Source of the DNA: Paenibacillus sp. MBLB1832
GTDB taxonomy: Bacteria > Bacillota > Bacilli > Paenibacillales > NBRC-103111
Reading direction: 5' to 3'
Assembly (NCBI RefSeq): GCF_032271945.1
Contig: NZ_CP130319.1
Span: 4,607,001-4,671,000 of the forward strand
DNA: 64,000 bases
In this document: piece by piece, positions 17,036-25,834 of the stretch
How the letters are laid out: every line of letters starts with the position of its first letter
Position numbering within the stretch: the stretch's first letter is position 1
The notes under the pieces: model-generated
Databases searched by the model: none
The model's input: only the letters and a program-made list of their open reading frames with translations
Told to the model about the DNA's origin: nothing
Made by a program: the position numbers and the translations under genes

Positions 17036-18202
17036 TTACATTGCAATAATATTTAGTAGACATTTTACTGCTTCGTTTATTCTGCAGGATTTTAGAGCAT
17101 ATTCTCTTCCCTTGTAGCTTAGGTCAGATCTCTTATTAAAATTACTCAGCAGACTATTAATTATTTTGTGCATTTCTCTTAAGTCGCTTATTGTAATTCC
17201 ACCGGGTAACACTCGGGCATTTCCTACATTTGTACTGATAAATGGAACACCCAGTGCCATTGATTCGATCAGTGATATTGAAAATTCTTCAAAGGTACTT
17301 CCTACCAGATAGAAAGTAGCATTTTTCATTATGCTGGGGATGTGTTCTCTCTGCACCCCTGTCAAAAAGTGTACGTTTCGCTTTCCATGTTGTAGCGATA
17401 ATTTATGATTAAAATGTAACAATGACTTATAATAATAGTTTTCTGATCCTCCAATAAACACCATATCATAATTATTCACCTTTGCTTTGTAAAACTGTTC
17501 TAAGATCCCCTTCTGATTTTTATATCCAGAATAATTTGCTACGCTAATAAAGTAGTTTTCATTTATCAATTGGGTATACTTTGAAATTGGATTATTAAAA
17601 CTATCTAACTGAAAAAAAATATCTTCTGATGCATTTGAAAGGATACGAACTTGATTTTTTGAATATTTATCCAAGTAAGATTTACTACTATCCACCTCAG
17701 ACAAGCAAACAGTCTCATCAAACTCTTTAACAAACTTTTTGAAAGTTGTAGCATAGTAAACATTCCATCTTATCCAATTAAATGTATTTCCAATTGTATT
17801 TTTGAGAGTCGACATTCTTCTAAAAGGCTGTAATGTCAATCCAGAAAATCCATGAGAGTGCAAGATAGTCTTAGCTTTAATTTGATGTAACTCTTTAAGT
17901 AGAAGATCCGTTGTAATACATTGACTACATTGAAAAATGATTGCATCACAATCAAAATTTTTAACATAATCAATATACTCTTTTGTTTCTCCGCGAAATC
18001 GTTTCAAGCCATCGTAGTAAATATTCATTCTAACAATCTGTACTCCTCCAATTTCCTCCCGTTTTGGAGTCCCATCTACCTCCTTTGTAACTATTGTAAC
18101 GTTATGCCCTAAGGTTGCCATACCTTCTGCTAAATACTTTACAACTACTGGAACCCCACTCATTTTGGGGTAGTAATTTTCAACAGTAAACAGAATCTTC
18201 AT
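17036..18202 (-). CDS. Glycosyltransferase family 4
   Basis: The N-terminal domain begins MKILFTVENYYPKMSGVPVVV and contains AEGMATLGHNVTIVTK (GT4 donor-side fold). The C-terminal GT-B domain has the phosphate-binding loop region VGSTFEEFSISLIESMALGVP at about residues 300-320, with the E-x7-E motif. It is likely to add one sugar of the repeat unit from a nucleotide donor at the cytoplasmic membrane face. A good GGAG site precedes ATG 18202. Codon use is AT-rich like its neighbours, and 26 bases separate it from the upstream GT2 gene. Confidence 0.88.
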   Translation of the reverse strand: MKILFTVENYYPKMSGVPVVVKYLAEGMATLGHNVTIVTKEVDGTPKREEIGGVQIVRMNIYYDGLKRFRGETKEYIDYVKNFDCDAIIFQCSQCITTDLLLKELHQIKAKTILHSHGFSGLTLQPFRRMSTLKNTIGNTFNWIRWNVYYATTFKKFVKEFDETVCLSEVDSSKSYLDKYSKNQVRILSNASEDIFFQLDSFNNPISKYTQLINENYFISVANYSGYKNQKGILEQFYKAKVNNYDMVFIGGSENYYYKSLLHFNHKLSLQHGKRNVHFLTGVQREHIPSIMKNATFYLVGSTFEEFSISLIESMALGVPFISTNVGNARVLPGGITISDLREMHKIINSLLSNFNKRSDLSYKGREYALKSCRINEAVKCLLNIIAM

Positions 18203-18228
18203 TTACGATCTCCACACATTCAAAAAAT

Positions 18229-19029
18229 TTATGCATATTGTTTCTTAGTAACTTTTTTAAAAAACTTCTGTGGCATTAAGCCAATAATAATAGGCTTTGC
18301 AATATATGGTAATCCATAAAACAGGAGACCCATTTTTTTATATCCGATATATCTAACCTTAGCCTCATCAATTCGATATTTCATTGGTCTATGCTTGTTA
18401 TTCCCATTAATAATACAATATCGATATAATTCTTCTTGAATGTTATGTCCCCGCATTCCTAACGAGTACATTGTCATAAACAAATCATAATCTTCGCATC
18501 GTCTAGTTTCTTTTGAAATCCTGTAACATCCGGCTTTCTGCAAATCTGCCTTTTTAATAATGACTGAAGGGTGGATAAATGGACTATTCCAAAAGAAATC
18601 TTTTGGTTTAGGATTGGCTGGAACGCTAAATTTCCCCCATGTACCATTGGTATCAAATACAGAGGCCGTGCATCCAACAATTGAAATATCAGGATGACTC
18701 TCAAAATATTTCATTTCCTTCTCAAATCTATGAATATCTGATACATCATCATCATCTTGACGTGCTATAAAGTCTCCTGCCGAAACTTTAATACACTCAT
18801 TTAATGCATATGCTAACCCTTGATTTTTTTTATAAGTTATAACTTTAATTCTACCATCTTTTTCTTCGATATTTTTTAAAACTTCCAATGTTTCATTGGT
18901 TGAACCATCGTTGCAAATGATAAATTCCCAATCATTAAATGTTTGATTTATAATCGAGGTAACACTAGCTTCTAATGCATCAAAACTTTTGCAATTATAA
19001 ACACCCATTATTACTGAAATCTTCGGCAT
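18229..19029 (-). CDS. Glycosyltransferase family 2
   Basis: The GT-A fold begins MPKISVIMGVYNC, with IICNDGSTNETLEVLK (about 37-52), YALNECIKVSAGDFIARQDDDD containing the DxD metal site (about 75-96), and FIHPSVIIKK near 150. At 266 residues it is a typical single-domain inverting transferase. GAGGAG precedes ATG 19029. It sits 12 bases after the GT4 gene at 19042-20172 and should add an internal sugar of the repeat unit. Confidence 0.9.
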   Translation of the reverse strand: MPKISVIMGVYNCKSFDALEASVTSIINQTFNDWEFIICNDGSTNETLEVLKNIEEKDGRIKVITYKKNQGLAYALNECIKVSAGDFIARQDDDDVSDIHRFEKEMKYFESHPDISIVGCTASVFDTNGTWGKFSVPANPKPKDFFWNSPFIHPSVIIKKADLQKAGCYRISKETRRCEDYDLFMTMYSLGMRGHNIQEELYRYCIINGNNKHRPMKYRIDEAKVRYIGYKKMGLLFYGLPYIAKPIIIGLMPQKFFKKVTKKQYA

Positions 19030-19041
19030 ACATAAACTCCT

Positions 19042-20172
19042 CTATGAAGCACCCAAAGAGTTGAACAACTTTTCATGTTCTTCTGCCACACGTTTCACAT
19101 TAAATTTTTTTCTTACTCTTTGGTTTCCACTCTTTATTAATTTTTCTTTTAATTCTTTATCTTTAAATATTCTAATACTCGCAGCCGCTGTACTATCAGC
19201 ATCATTTACTTTAACTAACAAACCTGTTTCTCCATCTGTAATTAGTTCTGGTATTGAATCAACGTTGGTTGCAATTATAGGAACATTAGCTAACATATAT
19301 TCCGCTAAAACCAATCCAAAGCCTTCCCATCTTGTTAGCAGCATCCCTTGATCAAAGCAGCATTGATATAAAAATGGTGCATCTGTCCAGCCAGTTATCA
19401 TTGTACAACCTTCTAACTTATGCTCTTTTATTAATTCTTCCACTCTGCTTCGGTCTGGTCCGTCACCTACTAATACAAAAAAAGCATTGGGTATTTTCAG
19501 TTTAATTTTGGATGCTGCCTCAAGGAAAATTTCCGGAGCTTTGTTGTAACAAATTCTACCAACCAAACCGATTACATATGAGTTTTCGGGTATTCCCACT
19601 TTCTTTCTAGCAGTTCTCTTATCAACTAACTCAGAATCTAATTGTTCTATATCAATTCCATTTAGAATTTTCTCTATTTTTTGCGGTTTACAAATCATAT
19701 TTAGAATTGCTCTTTTCTTTTCACATTCTGAAATTGCTACAATTGAATCTGTTTTCAAAAATGCAAGGAACTTCTCTATTATACGATAAAATATTTTTTT
19801 CTTATTGCTAGTATCCATACAAAATGCCCAACCATGAGGGTTATATACAACTTTAGTCTCTATACCCAAAGCTGATATTCTTGCTAGTGCCCCAGCTTTG
19901 CTGCTCTGTAAATATAAAATGTCCGGCTGATACTCCTTAATAATCTTTCTAAGTACCAATACGCCTTTTGCATCAATTTTCAAATTCAATTCACGACACA
20001 TATTTATATTTACAAATGTGTCAACGAGATTTATATAATTTTTCTCCTTAAAGTCGAAAGAACAAACCAAAATAATTTCGTATTTTGCCCTATTTAAGTA
20101 TTTTAAGAGCATTTGTATATATCTCTCTACTCCACCAGGAGACTGAACAACAATCATTAATTTTGTTTTCAT
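19042..20172 (-). CDS. Glycosyltransferase family 4
   Basis: The start MKTKLMIVVQSPGGVERYI at ATG 20172 has AAGGGG just upstream; the in-frame extension of 12 codons is discarded. The C-terminal GT-B domain shows VIGLVGRICYNKAPEIFLEA (about 195-215), a loop FVLVGDGPDRSRVEE, and the E-x7-E region TRWEGFGLVLAEYMLANVP (about 290-308). The sugar specificity is unknown. As the first cassette-type gene after Gmd, it marks the upstream edge of the AT-rich block. Confidence 0.9.
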   Translation of the reverse strand: MKTKLMIVVQSPGGVERYIQMLLKYLNRAKYEIILVCSFDFKEKNYINLVDTFVNINMCRELNLKIDAKGVLVLRKIIKEYQPDILYLQSSKAGALARISALGIETKVVYNPHGWAFCMDTSNKKKIFYRIIEKFLAFLKTDSIVAISECEKKRAILNMICKPQKIEKILNGIDIEQLDSELVDKRTARKKVGIPENSYVIGLVGRICYNKAPEIFLEAASKIKLKIPNAFFVLVGDGPDRSRVEELIKEHKLEGCTMITGWTDAPFLYQCCFDQGMLLTRWEGFGLVLAEYMLANVPIIATNVDSIPELITDGETGLLVKVNDADSTAAASIRIFKDKELKEKLIKSGNQRVRKKFNVKRVAEEHEKLFNSLGAS

Positions 20173-20322
20173 AAATTTCCCCTTCTCTACAAGCAGCAAG
20201 TTAATCAATTAATTAGATTCATTAAATCCATTTTAAAATTTAAATTTGCCCTGAGATGGAATATTATAATAGGACAATAAAAGTTCGTTAACCTTACCAA
20301 AATTCTTAAAAATGCCTTTTCT

Positions 20323-21402
20323 CTAATCAAACATCTTCTTAACTCTATCTTCCTTCTCAACCTTCTTCATATCTGCTATAACCATAATTCGTACTAATTC
20401 TTCAAAAGAAGTTTTTGTTGGATTCCAACCTAACAATGTTCTTGCCTTCGTAGGATCTCCTAACAACTGATCTACTTCAGTAGGTCTGAAAAATTTAGGA
20501 TCAACATCCACAATAACCTCACCTGTGGCCTTGTTAGTACCTTTTTCTTCAACACCCTGTCCTGTCCACTCTATTTCTATACCAACATGGTTAAAAGCTA
20601 ATTCAACAAATTCACGTACCGTATGCATTTCACCAGTTGCAATGACGAAGTCCTCTGGTTGATCGTGTTGGAGAATTAGCCACATACATTCCACATAGTC
20701 TTTGGCATAGCCCCAATCACGCAAAGAATCCAGGTTGCCTAAAGATACTTTCTTTTGTTTGCCTTGCGCAATTCTTGCAGCTGCGAGTGATATCTTACGA
20801 GTGACAAATGTTTCGCCGCGGCGCTCTGACTCATGATTAAATAAAATACCATTTACAGCAAACATATTGTATGACTCGCGATAGTTCTTTGTAATCCAAA
20901 ACCCATATATCTTAGCGACACCATATGGAGAACGCGGATAGAAAGGAGTAGTTTCTTTTTGCGGTACTTCTTGAACTTTTCCATATAGTTCAGATGTGGA
21001 AGCCTGATAAACTTTCGTTTTTTCAGTTAATCCCAAAATTCGAACTGCTTCCAATATGTTAAGTGTTCCTTTGCCATCTACATCCAATGTGTATCCTGGC
21101 ATATCAAAGGAAACTCTGACATGGGATTGTGCTGCTAGATTATAGATTTCATCTGGTTGAACTTCACTAATTAAACGAATCACGTTAGAAGTATCAGTTA
21201 CGTCACCATAATGCAGATGGAAATCCCCATTGTTTAACAATGCATTCGCTGCTTCCTCATCAAGAATATCTTCTAAACGCTCTTGATTATAGGAAGAACT
21301 ACGACGAATAACACCATGCACTTGGTATCCTTTTTCCAATAGAAACTCTGCTAGATAGGAACCATCCTGCCCAGTAACGCCTGTAATTAATGCTGTTTTC
21401 AT
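20323..21402 (-). CDS. gmd: GDP-mannose 4,6-dehydratase
   Basis: This extended SDR enzyme converts GDP-D-mannose to GDP-4-keto-6-deoxymannose with NADP. The cofactor motif [12 protein letters not shown] lies at residues 5-16, the Y-x3-K catalytic pair in [13 protein letters not shown] near 150, and the family blocks LHYGDVTD and [15 protein letters not shown] are present. ATG 21402 has GGAGG 8 bases upstream; the longer frame begins inside that site. Fcl lies 27 bases upstream in the same direction, so they form a GDP-fucose pair. Composition is near the genome norm, unlike the glycosyltransferases that follow. Confidence 0.95.
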   Translation of the reverse strand: MKTALITGVTGQDGSYLAEFLLEKGYQVHGVIRRSSSYNQERLEDILDEEAANALLNNGDFHLHYGDVTDTSNVIRLISEVQPDEIYNLAAQSHVRVSFDMPGYTLDVDGKGTLNILEAVRILGLTEKTKVYQASTSELYGKVQEVPQKETTPFYPRSPYGVAKIYGFWITKNYRESYNMFAVNGILFNHESERRGETFVTRKISLAAARIAQGKQKKVSLGNLDSLRDWGYAKDYVECMWLILQHDQPEDFVIATGEMHTVREFVELAFNHVGIEIEWTGQGVEEKGTNKATGEVIVDVDPKFFRPTEVDQLLGDPTKARTLLGWNPTKTSFEELVRIMVIADMKKVEKEDRVKKMFD

Positions 21403-21429
21403 TGTCATATCCTCCACGTGGTGATTCTT

Positions 21430-22371
21430 CTATTTCGCAACTGCGACATGATGTTCAATAAACCATTGATAAGCTGAACGGATTCCTGCTTCGAGCTCGA
21501 TCTCCGCTTTCCAGCCTAGGTTTGAAATCTTAGTTACATCAACAAGCTTTCTAGGTGTACCATCAGGTTTGGTTGTATTAAATAATAATTCCCCGTCGTA
21601 ACCAACCACTCTCTGAATGGTTTCGGCCAGCTCTTTAATGGAAATGTCTTCACCAACACCAACATTAATAATGTCATTACTCTCATAGTTATTCATGAGG
21701 AATAAACATGCTTTAGCTAAATCATCCGCATGAAGAAACTCCCGCTTTGGTGTACCTGTGCCCCAGATTTCAACTTGTGGTGACTGATTCACTTTGGCTT
21801 CATAAATTTTCCGCATCAACGCAGGCATGACGTGAGATGACTCCAAATCGAAGTTATCATTAGGTCCATATAGATTGGTCGGCATAACAGAAATATACCT
21901 TGTACCGTATTGTCGATTATAGGATTGACACATTTTAATACCAGCGATTTTGGCAATCGCATAGGGTTCATTCGTAGCCTCAAGCTCACCCGTTAACAGA
22001 TATTCTTCTTTTAGCGGTTGTGGGGCAAGCTTCGGGTAAATACAAGTTGATCCGAGGAACAATAACTTCGTAACGCCCGACTTATAGGCTGCATCAATAA
22101 CGTTGGTCTGAATTAGCAAATTGTCTCGGATGAAATCAGCTGGATACTCATTATTAGCGACAATGCCGCCAACTTTGGCAGCAGCCATGAAGACGTAGTC
22201 AATCTTTTCTGCAGTAAAGAATTTTACAACATCATCAAATTTCCTTAAGTCCAATTCAGCACTCGTTCGATAGACCAAATTGGTATAGCCTTTCGCTTGT
22301 AACTCTCTTAAAATAGCAGATCCAACTAATCCTCTATGTCCAGCGATGTATATTTTAGCTCCTAAATCCAT
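21430..22371 (-). CDS. fcl: GDP-L-fucose synthase
   Basis: This bifunctional epimerase-reductase turns GDP-4-keto-6-deoxymannose into GDP-L-fucose. The NADPH motif [12 protein letters not shown] is near residue 10, and the catalytic region has [10 protein letters not shown] (Ser-Cys) near 105 and [12 protein letters not shown] (Tyr-x3-Lys) near 135. At about 313 residues the length is standard. ATG 22371 follows GAGGTG closely. It acts directly after Gmd and supplies the donor for the GT11 fucosyltransferase. Confidence 0.95.
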   Translation of the reverse strand: MDLGAKIYIAGHRGLVGSAILRELQAKGYTNLVYRTSAELDLRKFDDVVKFFTAEKIDYVFMAAAKVGGIVANNEYPADFIRDNLLIQTNVIDAAYKSGVTKLLFLGSTCIYPKLAPQPLKEEYLLTGELEATNEPYAIAKIAGIKMCQSYNRQYGTRYISVMPTNLYGPNDNFDLESSHVMPALMRKIYEAKVNQSPQVEIWGTGTPKREFLHADDLAKACLFLMNNYESNDIINVGVGEDISIKELAETIQRVVGYDGELLFNTTKPDGTPRKLVDVTKISNLGWKAEIELEAGIRSAYQWFIEHHVAVAK

Positions 22372-22396
22372 GGAACACCTCAAATGTTATCTTTTT

Positions 22397-23089
22397 TTAA
22401 TAGGCGTCTTTTGATCCTAAAAGCACCTTACACGTTTTCAAAATAATTTTAACATCCAATAAAATACTTCTATTTTTTATGTACTTCAAATCAAGCTCTA
22501 CCATCTTCTTGAAGCTAACATCATTTCTCCCGCTTACTTGCCATAGCCCCGTACACCCCGGCGTTACAAGCAAACGTTGTTTATGATAGTCACTATATTG
22601 TTCTACTTCTCTCACTAATGGTGGACGTGGGCCAACTAGACTCATATCGCCGATCAGCACGTTCCATAGCTGTGGAAGCTCGTCCATGCTTGTTTTGCGA
22701 ATAAATTTTCCCACTCTTGTTATCCGAGGATCTTCTTTCATTTTAAACATGTGACCTTCGATCTCGTTCTTATCCAACAAGCCCTCTAACAATTCTTCCG
22801 CATTGGAAACCATCGATCTGAATTTATACATCTTGAATTGCTTCTCATCCTTGCCTACGCGCATCTGATAAAAAAATACGGAGCCACTAGGATCTTCAAG
22901 CTTGATCATAACCGCCAAAATCAGAAACACAGGCAAGATGAGTATAATCCCAACTAGTGCTCCAAGGACATCCAATATCCTTTTAATAAATAAATAAGAA
23001 GTTTTTTGTTGATGTACGGTCCTTAATATATTGATAGGATAGTATGTATCTTTCTCCACCATCAGCGTATCTCTGGAGATATTCGGCAT
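22397..23089 (-). CDS. Initiating sugar-1-phosphate transferase (bacterial sugar transferase)
   Basis: Residues 25-60 contain the re-entrant or membrane helix typical of small phosphoglycosyl transferases ([20 protein letters not shown]). Residues 65-225 carry [13 protein letters not shown], the catalytic Asp-Glu in [23 protein letters not shown] and [14 protein letters not shown]. It should transfer a hexose-1-phosphate from UDP-sugar to undecaprenyl phosphate and so start each repeat unit; UDP-glucose from the adjacent GalU is a plausible donor. The N-terminal multi-membrane domain of WbaP/WcaJ-type enzymes is absent. GGAGG precedes the ATG. Confidence 0.93.
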   Translation of the reverse strand: MPNISRDTLMVEKDTYYPINILRTVHQQKTSYLFIKRILDVLGALVGIILILPVFLILAVMIKLEDPSGSVFFYQMRVGKDEKQFKMYKFRSMVSNAEELLEGLLDKNEIEGHMFKMKEDPRITRVGKFIRKTSMDELPQLWNVLIGDMSLVGPRPPLVREVEQYSDYHKQRLLVTPGCTGLWQVSGRNDVSFKKMVELDLKYIKNRSILLDVKIILKTCKVLLGSKDAY

Positions 23090-23100
23090 CTGATTGCCTC

Positions 23101-23997
23101 CTAGCCATGTGTAAGTTGTAACTGCTTTTCTCTATGAAGAACATCTTCTAAGGCTCGTAAAAGCGGAGCCTTAAGTTCATCATTTTTCAAAGCGAAATCG
23201 ACCGAAGTGAGAATAAAACCAAGCTTCTCTCCCACATCATACCTTTGTCCTTCAAATTGGAAGGCGAATACATCCTGTATCTCGTTCAGTCGGGAGATTG
23301 CATCTGTTAATTGGATTTCCCCGCCTGCACCTGTTTCCTGAAGTTCGAGAAAATCAAATATTTCTGGAGTTAAAATATAGCGTCCCATTATCGCCAAATT
23401 TGAAGGCGCCGTGCCAGGGGCAGGCTTTTCTACAAAGCGTCGAACCTTGTACAAGTCACCATTTTTGCTAATGGGGTCAACAATACCATACCGTTTGGTC
23501 TCTTGATCGCTAACGGGTTGAACACCAATTACCGAGGATTGAGATAATTCAAATTGATCCATTAATTGCTTTAGGCACGGTGTTTCAGCGCTTACAATGT
23601 CATCTCCTAGTAGAACAGCGAATGGTTCATTACCAATAAAACGTCTAGCACACCATACTGCGTGACCCAGGCCTTTGGCTTCTTTTTGCCTAATGAAATG
23701 AATTTCAACTTTACCTGGCTTAAGAACCTCTTCAAGAAGATCGTGTTTTCCTTTTTCCAGCAAATTGTACTCTAACTCAAAAGCACTATCGAAATGATCC
23801 TCAATCGCTCTTTTCCCTTTACCTGTTACGATAATAATGTCTTCAATACCAGATTCAATGGCTTCTTCAACGATGTATTGAATGGTTGGTTTATCTACGA
23901 TCGGAAGCATTTCTTTCGGCATCGCTTTGGTTGCAGGCAGAAATCTAGTTCCTAAGCCAGCAGCTGGGATAATCGCTTTTCTAATTCTCTTTTCCAT
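23101..23997 (-). CDS. galU: UTP--glucose-1-phosphate uridylyltransferase
   Basis: The signature [21 protein letters not shown] lies at residues 9-29, with the catalytic-type block GLGHAVWCA near 108 and [12 protein letters not shown] near 190. The enzyme makes UDP-glucose for polymer initiation and teichoic or glycolipid synthesis. It starts the downstream block (GalU, initiating transferase, Fcl, Gmd) behind a 280-base hairpin-rich gap after the BY-kinase, so it may have its own promoter. A GGAGGAG site precedes ATG 23997. Confidence 0.95.
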   Translation of the reverse strand: MEKRIRKAIIPAAGLGTRFLPATKAMPKEMLPIVDKPTIQYIVEEAIESGIEDIIIVTGKGKRAIEDHFDSAFELEYNLLEKGKHDLLEEVLKPGKVEIHFIRQKEAKGLGHAVWCARRFIGNEPFAVLLGDDIVSAETPCLKQLMDQFELSQSSVIGVQPVSDQETKRYGIVDPISKNGDLYKVRRFVEKPAPGTAPSNLAIMGRYILTPEIFDFLELQETGAGGEIQLTDAISRLNEIQDVFAFQFEGQRYDVGEKLGFILTSVDFALKNDELKAPLLRALEDVLHREKQLQLTHG

Positions 23998-24000
23998 AGT

Positions 24001-24279
24001 AGCTCCTCCTTCGTATGCTATATACTACAATCCTTTATTTTTTTAAAGTTTTCCTTTAAAAAAACCAGGCATATCTTCTTTTCCAAGAAAATATGCCTCG
24101 GATTTTTAATGAAAAACATAGGGCATTTAACCCCACCTCACATCACACCACCGATGATATACATCTAAGGCGGCAAGCCGCCCACAGCATGATCGAGTAT
24201 CTACAATGATAGAGGTATAGTAGACATTACCTAGTTAGTAAAAAGATGTGTCATTCAATGGAATGGTCTGCGTTAGCTC
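24001..24279 (-). promoter_or_regulatory. Hairpin-rich gap between BY-kinase and GalU genes
   Basis: Read on the minus strand, three structures follow the kinase stop: a GC-rich stem GGCGGC/GCCGCC near 24171-24184, a terminator-type hairpin with arms AGGCATAT/ATATGCCT near 24069-24101 followed by seven T, and an A/T stem CTTTAAAAAAA/TTTTTTTAAAG near 24037-24063. The arrangement looks like a terminator or attenuator that splits the regulatory genes from the sugar-building genes. Confidence 0.5.
24066..24103 (-). terminator. Intrinsic terminator downstream of the BY-kinase gene
   Basis: Arms AGGCATAT and ATATGCCT enclose an inner TTCTT/AAGAA pairing and are followed on the minus strand by GGTTTTTTTAAAGG. 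It lies about 180 bases after the kinase stop. Confidence 0.65.
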
Positions 24280-24966
24280 TTATTGACTTTCACCGTAATA
24301 ATAGTAATATGCATCTTTGTTCTTACGATCCACATTGTTCAGAACGACGCCGAGTATTCTAGCTCGAACGTTATCAAGGTTTTGCTTCGCTTTCATTACA
24401 GCATCACGCTTCGTTTTGTCCGAGTTGACGACAAGGATAACCCCATCGGCACGCGTAGAAATGATCTGCGAATCCGTCACGGCGATAGCAGGTGGAGCGT
24501 CGATTAGGATAATATCGAACTGCTGTTTCAGCTCTTCGATGGCACTTAGCATCTTCTTGGAAGCCAGAATCTCTGAAGGATTCGGCGGGATAGGGCCTGA
24601 TGTAATAATTTGCAAATTAGGAATGAACGTGTCTTGCAATACTTCACGAACGGTCAGTTGATTCGTAAGCAGATTGGTAAGCCCCCAACGATTCGATACC
24701 CGCAGGGTGTGATGCATGGTTGGTTTACGAAGATCACCGTCGATGATGAGTACTTTCTTATCTGATTGCGCGTAAGCTACGGCTAGGTTGACGAGTGTGG
24801 TGGACTTCCCTTCTCCAGGACCTGCGGAGGTCACCATAATCACTCTTAATTCCTCATCGATCGATGAGAATTGAATATTGGTTCTTAGTGCGCGATACGC
24901 TTCCGAAATGGGAGATTTGGGATTCTGATGTGTGATGATCGGTCTTTTACTGGTTGAGTTTGACAT
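24280..24966 (-). CDS. CpsD/CapB-type bacterial tyrosine kinase
   Basis: The BY-kinase carries Walker A SAGPGEGKSTTLVNLA (about residues 45-60), Walker A' VLIIDGDLRKPTMH (about 75-88) and Walker B IILIDAPP (about 150-157). A C-terminal tyrosine cluster, AYYYYYG, is the autophosphorylation site. Its ATG (24966) has GGAGG 8 bases upstream and overlaps the end of the Wzz-type gene by 20 bases, so the two are translationally coupled, as usual for a split co-polymerase/kinase pair. It controls chain length and export through cycles of phosphorylation, reversed by the PHP phosphatase encoded at 28292-29062. Confidence 0.95.
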   Translation of the reverse strand: MSNSTSKRPIITHQNPKSPISEAYRALRTNIQFSSIDEELRVIMVTSAGPGEGKSTTLVNLAVAYAQSDKKVLIIDGDLRKPTMHHTLRVSNRWGLTNLLTNQLTVREVLQDTFIPNLQIITSGPIPPNPSEILASKKMLSAIEELKQQFDIILIDAPPAIAVTDSQIISTRADGVILVVNSDKTKRDAVMKAKQNLDNVRARILGVVLNNVDRKNKDAYYYYYGESQ

Positions 24967-25705
24967 CGGAACGCCCTCCCACTCTTTGTTCATTGGTCTG
25001 CTTGCTGTGATGGTTCTGGAAGTCTTCTGGCTTCATCTTGGTGATCATGGCTAAGGTAGGTAGTCCTAAGTACTGCTCTACTTCTTCCTCTGTTGTCAGT
25101 TGATCGTTCAAATACTCCAACAAGAAGGCAACACCTAACGCAATCATCAGCGAAACGACAAAGGAGATCGCGACATTTAACTTTTTATTCGGCTTAACTG
25201 GAATGGGCCCTTCCATATCTTTGGCTTCATTCAGCAAAGAAATATTATCGACTTTCATAATCTTCGGAATCTCGTCTTGGAATACGATGGACACGGCATT
25301 TGCAATGCTCGCTGCCCGTGTATACGAAGGATCTTGAACAATGAGAGTCATAACTTGTGTATTGTTAACTGAGCTCACTTTCACTTTCTCTACAAGCTGC
25401 TCGGCTGTTATATTCAAATGTGGGTATTCGGATACGACTTTGTCCATAATTCGCGGTGTACGAATGATTTCTTTGTATGTATCAATGAGTCTAATGTTCA
25501 AATTGACTGTATTCAGGTCAACTTGGGAGACGCCTACTTGATCATTGGATTTATTGACAATTAGTTTGGTCGAAGCTTGGTAGATCGGTTCCATAAACAA
25601 AAAGCTGATAATCCCCGTTGATACTGTTGCTACAACAACAATTGCGACAATCATCCACACCCTTTTCCTTATAATTTTCAAGTAATCCTTTAAATCCAGT
25701 TCCAT
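24947..25705 (-). CDS. Wzz-type polysaccharide co-polymerase, kinase adaptor (CpsC/CapA-like)
   Basis: Two membrane helices (about residues 17-38 and 175-197) flank an extracellular domain that starts YQASTKLIVNK. The Pro-rich segment IPVKPNKKLNVA before the second helix is the Wzz hallmark. The short cytoplasmic tail after helix two activates the BY-kinase in such pairs. A good GGAGGG site precedes ATG 25705. It sits just downstream of a terminator that ends the SLH-protein transcript, so its level is probably set by read-through or by its own promoter. Confidence 0.93.
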   Translation of the reverse strand: MELDLKDYLKIIRKRVWMIVAIVVVATVSTGIISFLFMEPIYQASTKLIVNKSNDQVGVSQVDLNTVNLNIRLIDTYKEIIRTPRIMDKVVSEYPHLNITAEQLVEKVKVSSVNNTQVMTLIVQDPSYTRAASIANAVSIVFQDEIPKIMKVDNISLLNEAKDMEGPIPVKPNKKLNVAISFVVSLMIALGVAFLLEYLNDQLTTEEEVEQYLGLPTLAMITKMKPEDFQNHHSKQTNEQRVGGRSDVKLNQ

Positions 25706-25769
25706 GCCATTCCCTCCGTCTACATGATGTCATGTCTCATCTTGGTCGCTGGTCTTCATTATTTTTATT

Positions 25770-25820
25770 AGAAAAGATAAGGAATCCCCCTCTATCTGGT
25801 AGAGATGAGGATTCCTCCTG
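25770..25820 (-). terminator. Hairpin terminator between the SLH gene and the Wzz-type gene
   Basis: Arms AGGAATCC (25780-25787) and GGATTCCT (25809-25816), with extra CCTC/GATG pairing, are followed on the minus strand by TTATCTTTTCTAATAAAA. It separates the abundant surface protein message from the assembly genes. Confidence 0.65.
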
Positions 25821-25834
25821 AAATATACAGTTGC

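Noticed and set aside
24171-24184. GGCGGC/GCCGCC stem as the terminator of the BY-kinase gene
   Set aside because: No T-run follows it on the minus strand; the later hairpin at 24066-24103 is the better terminator.
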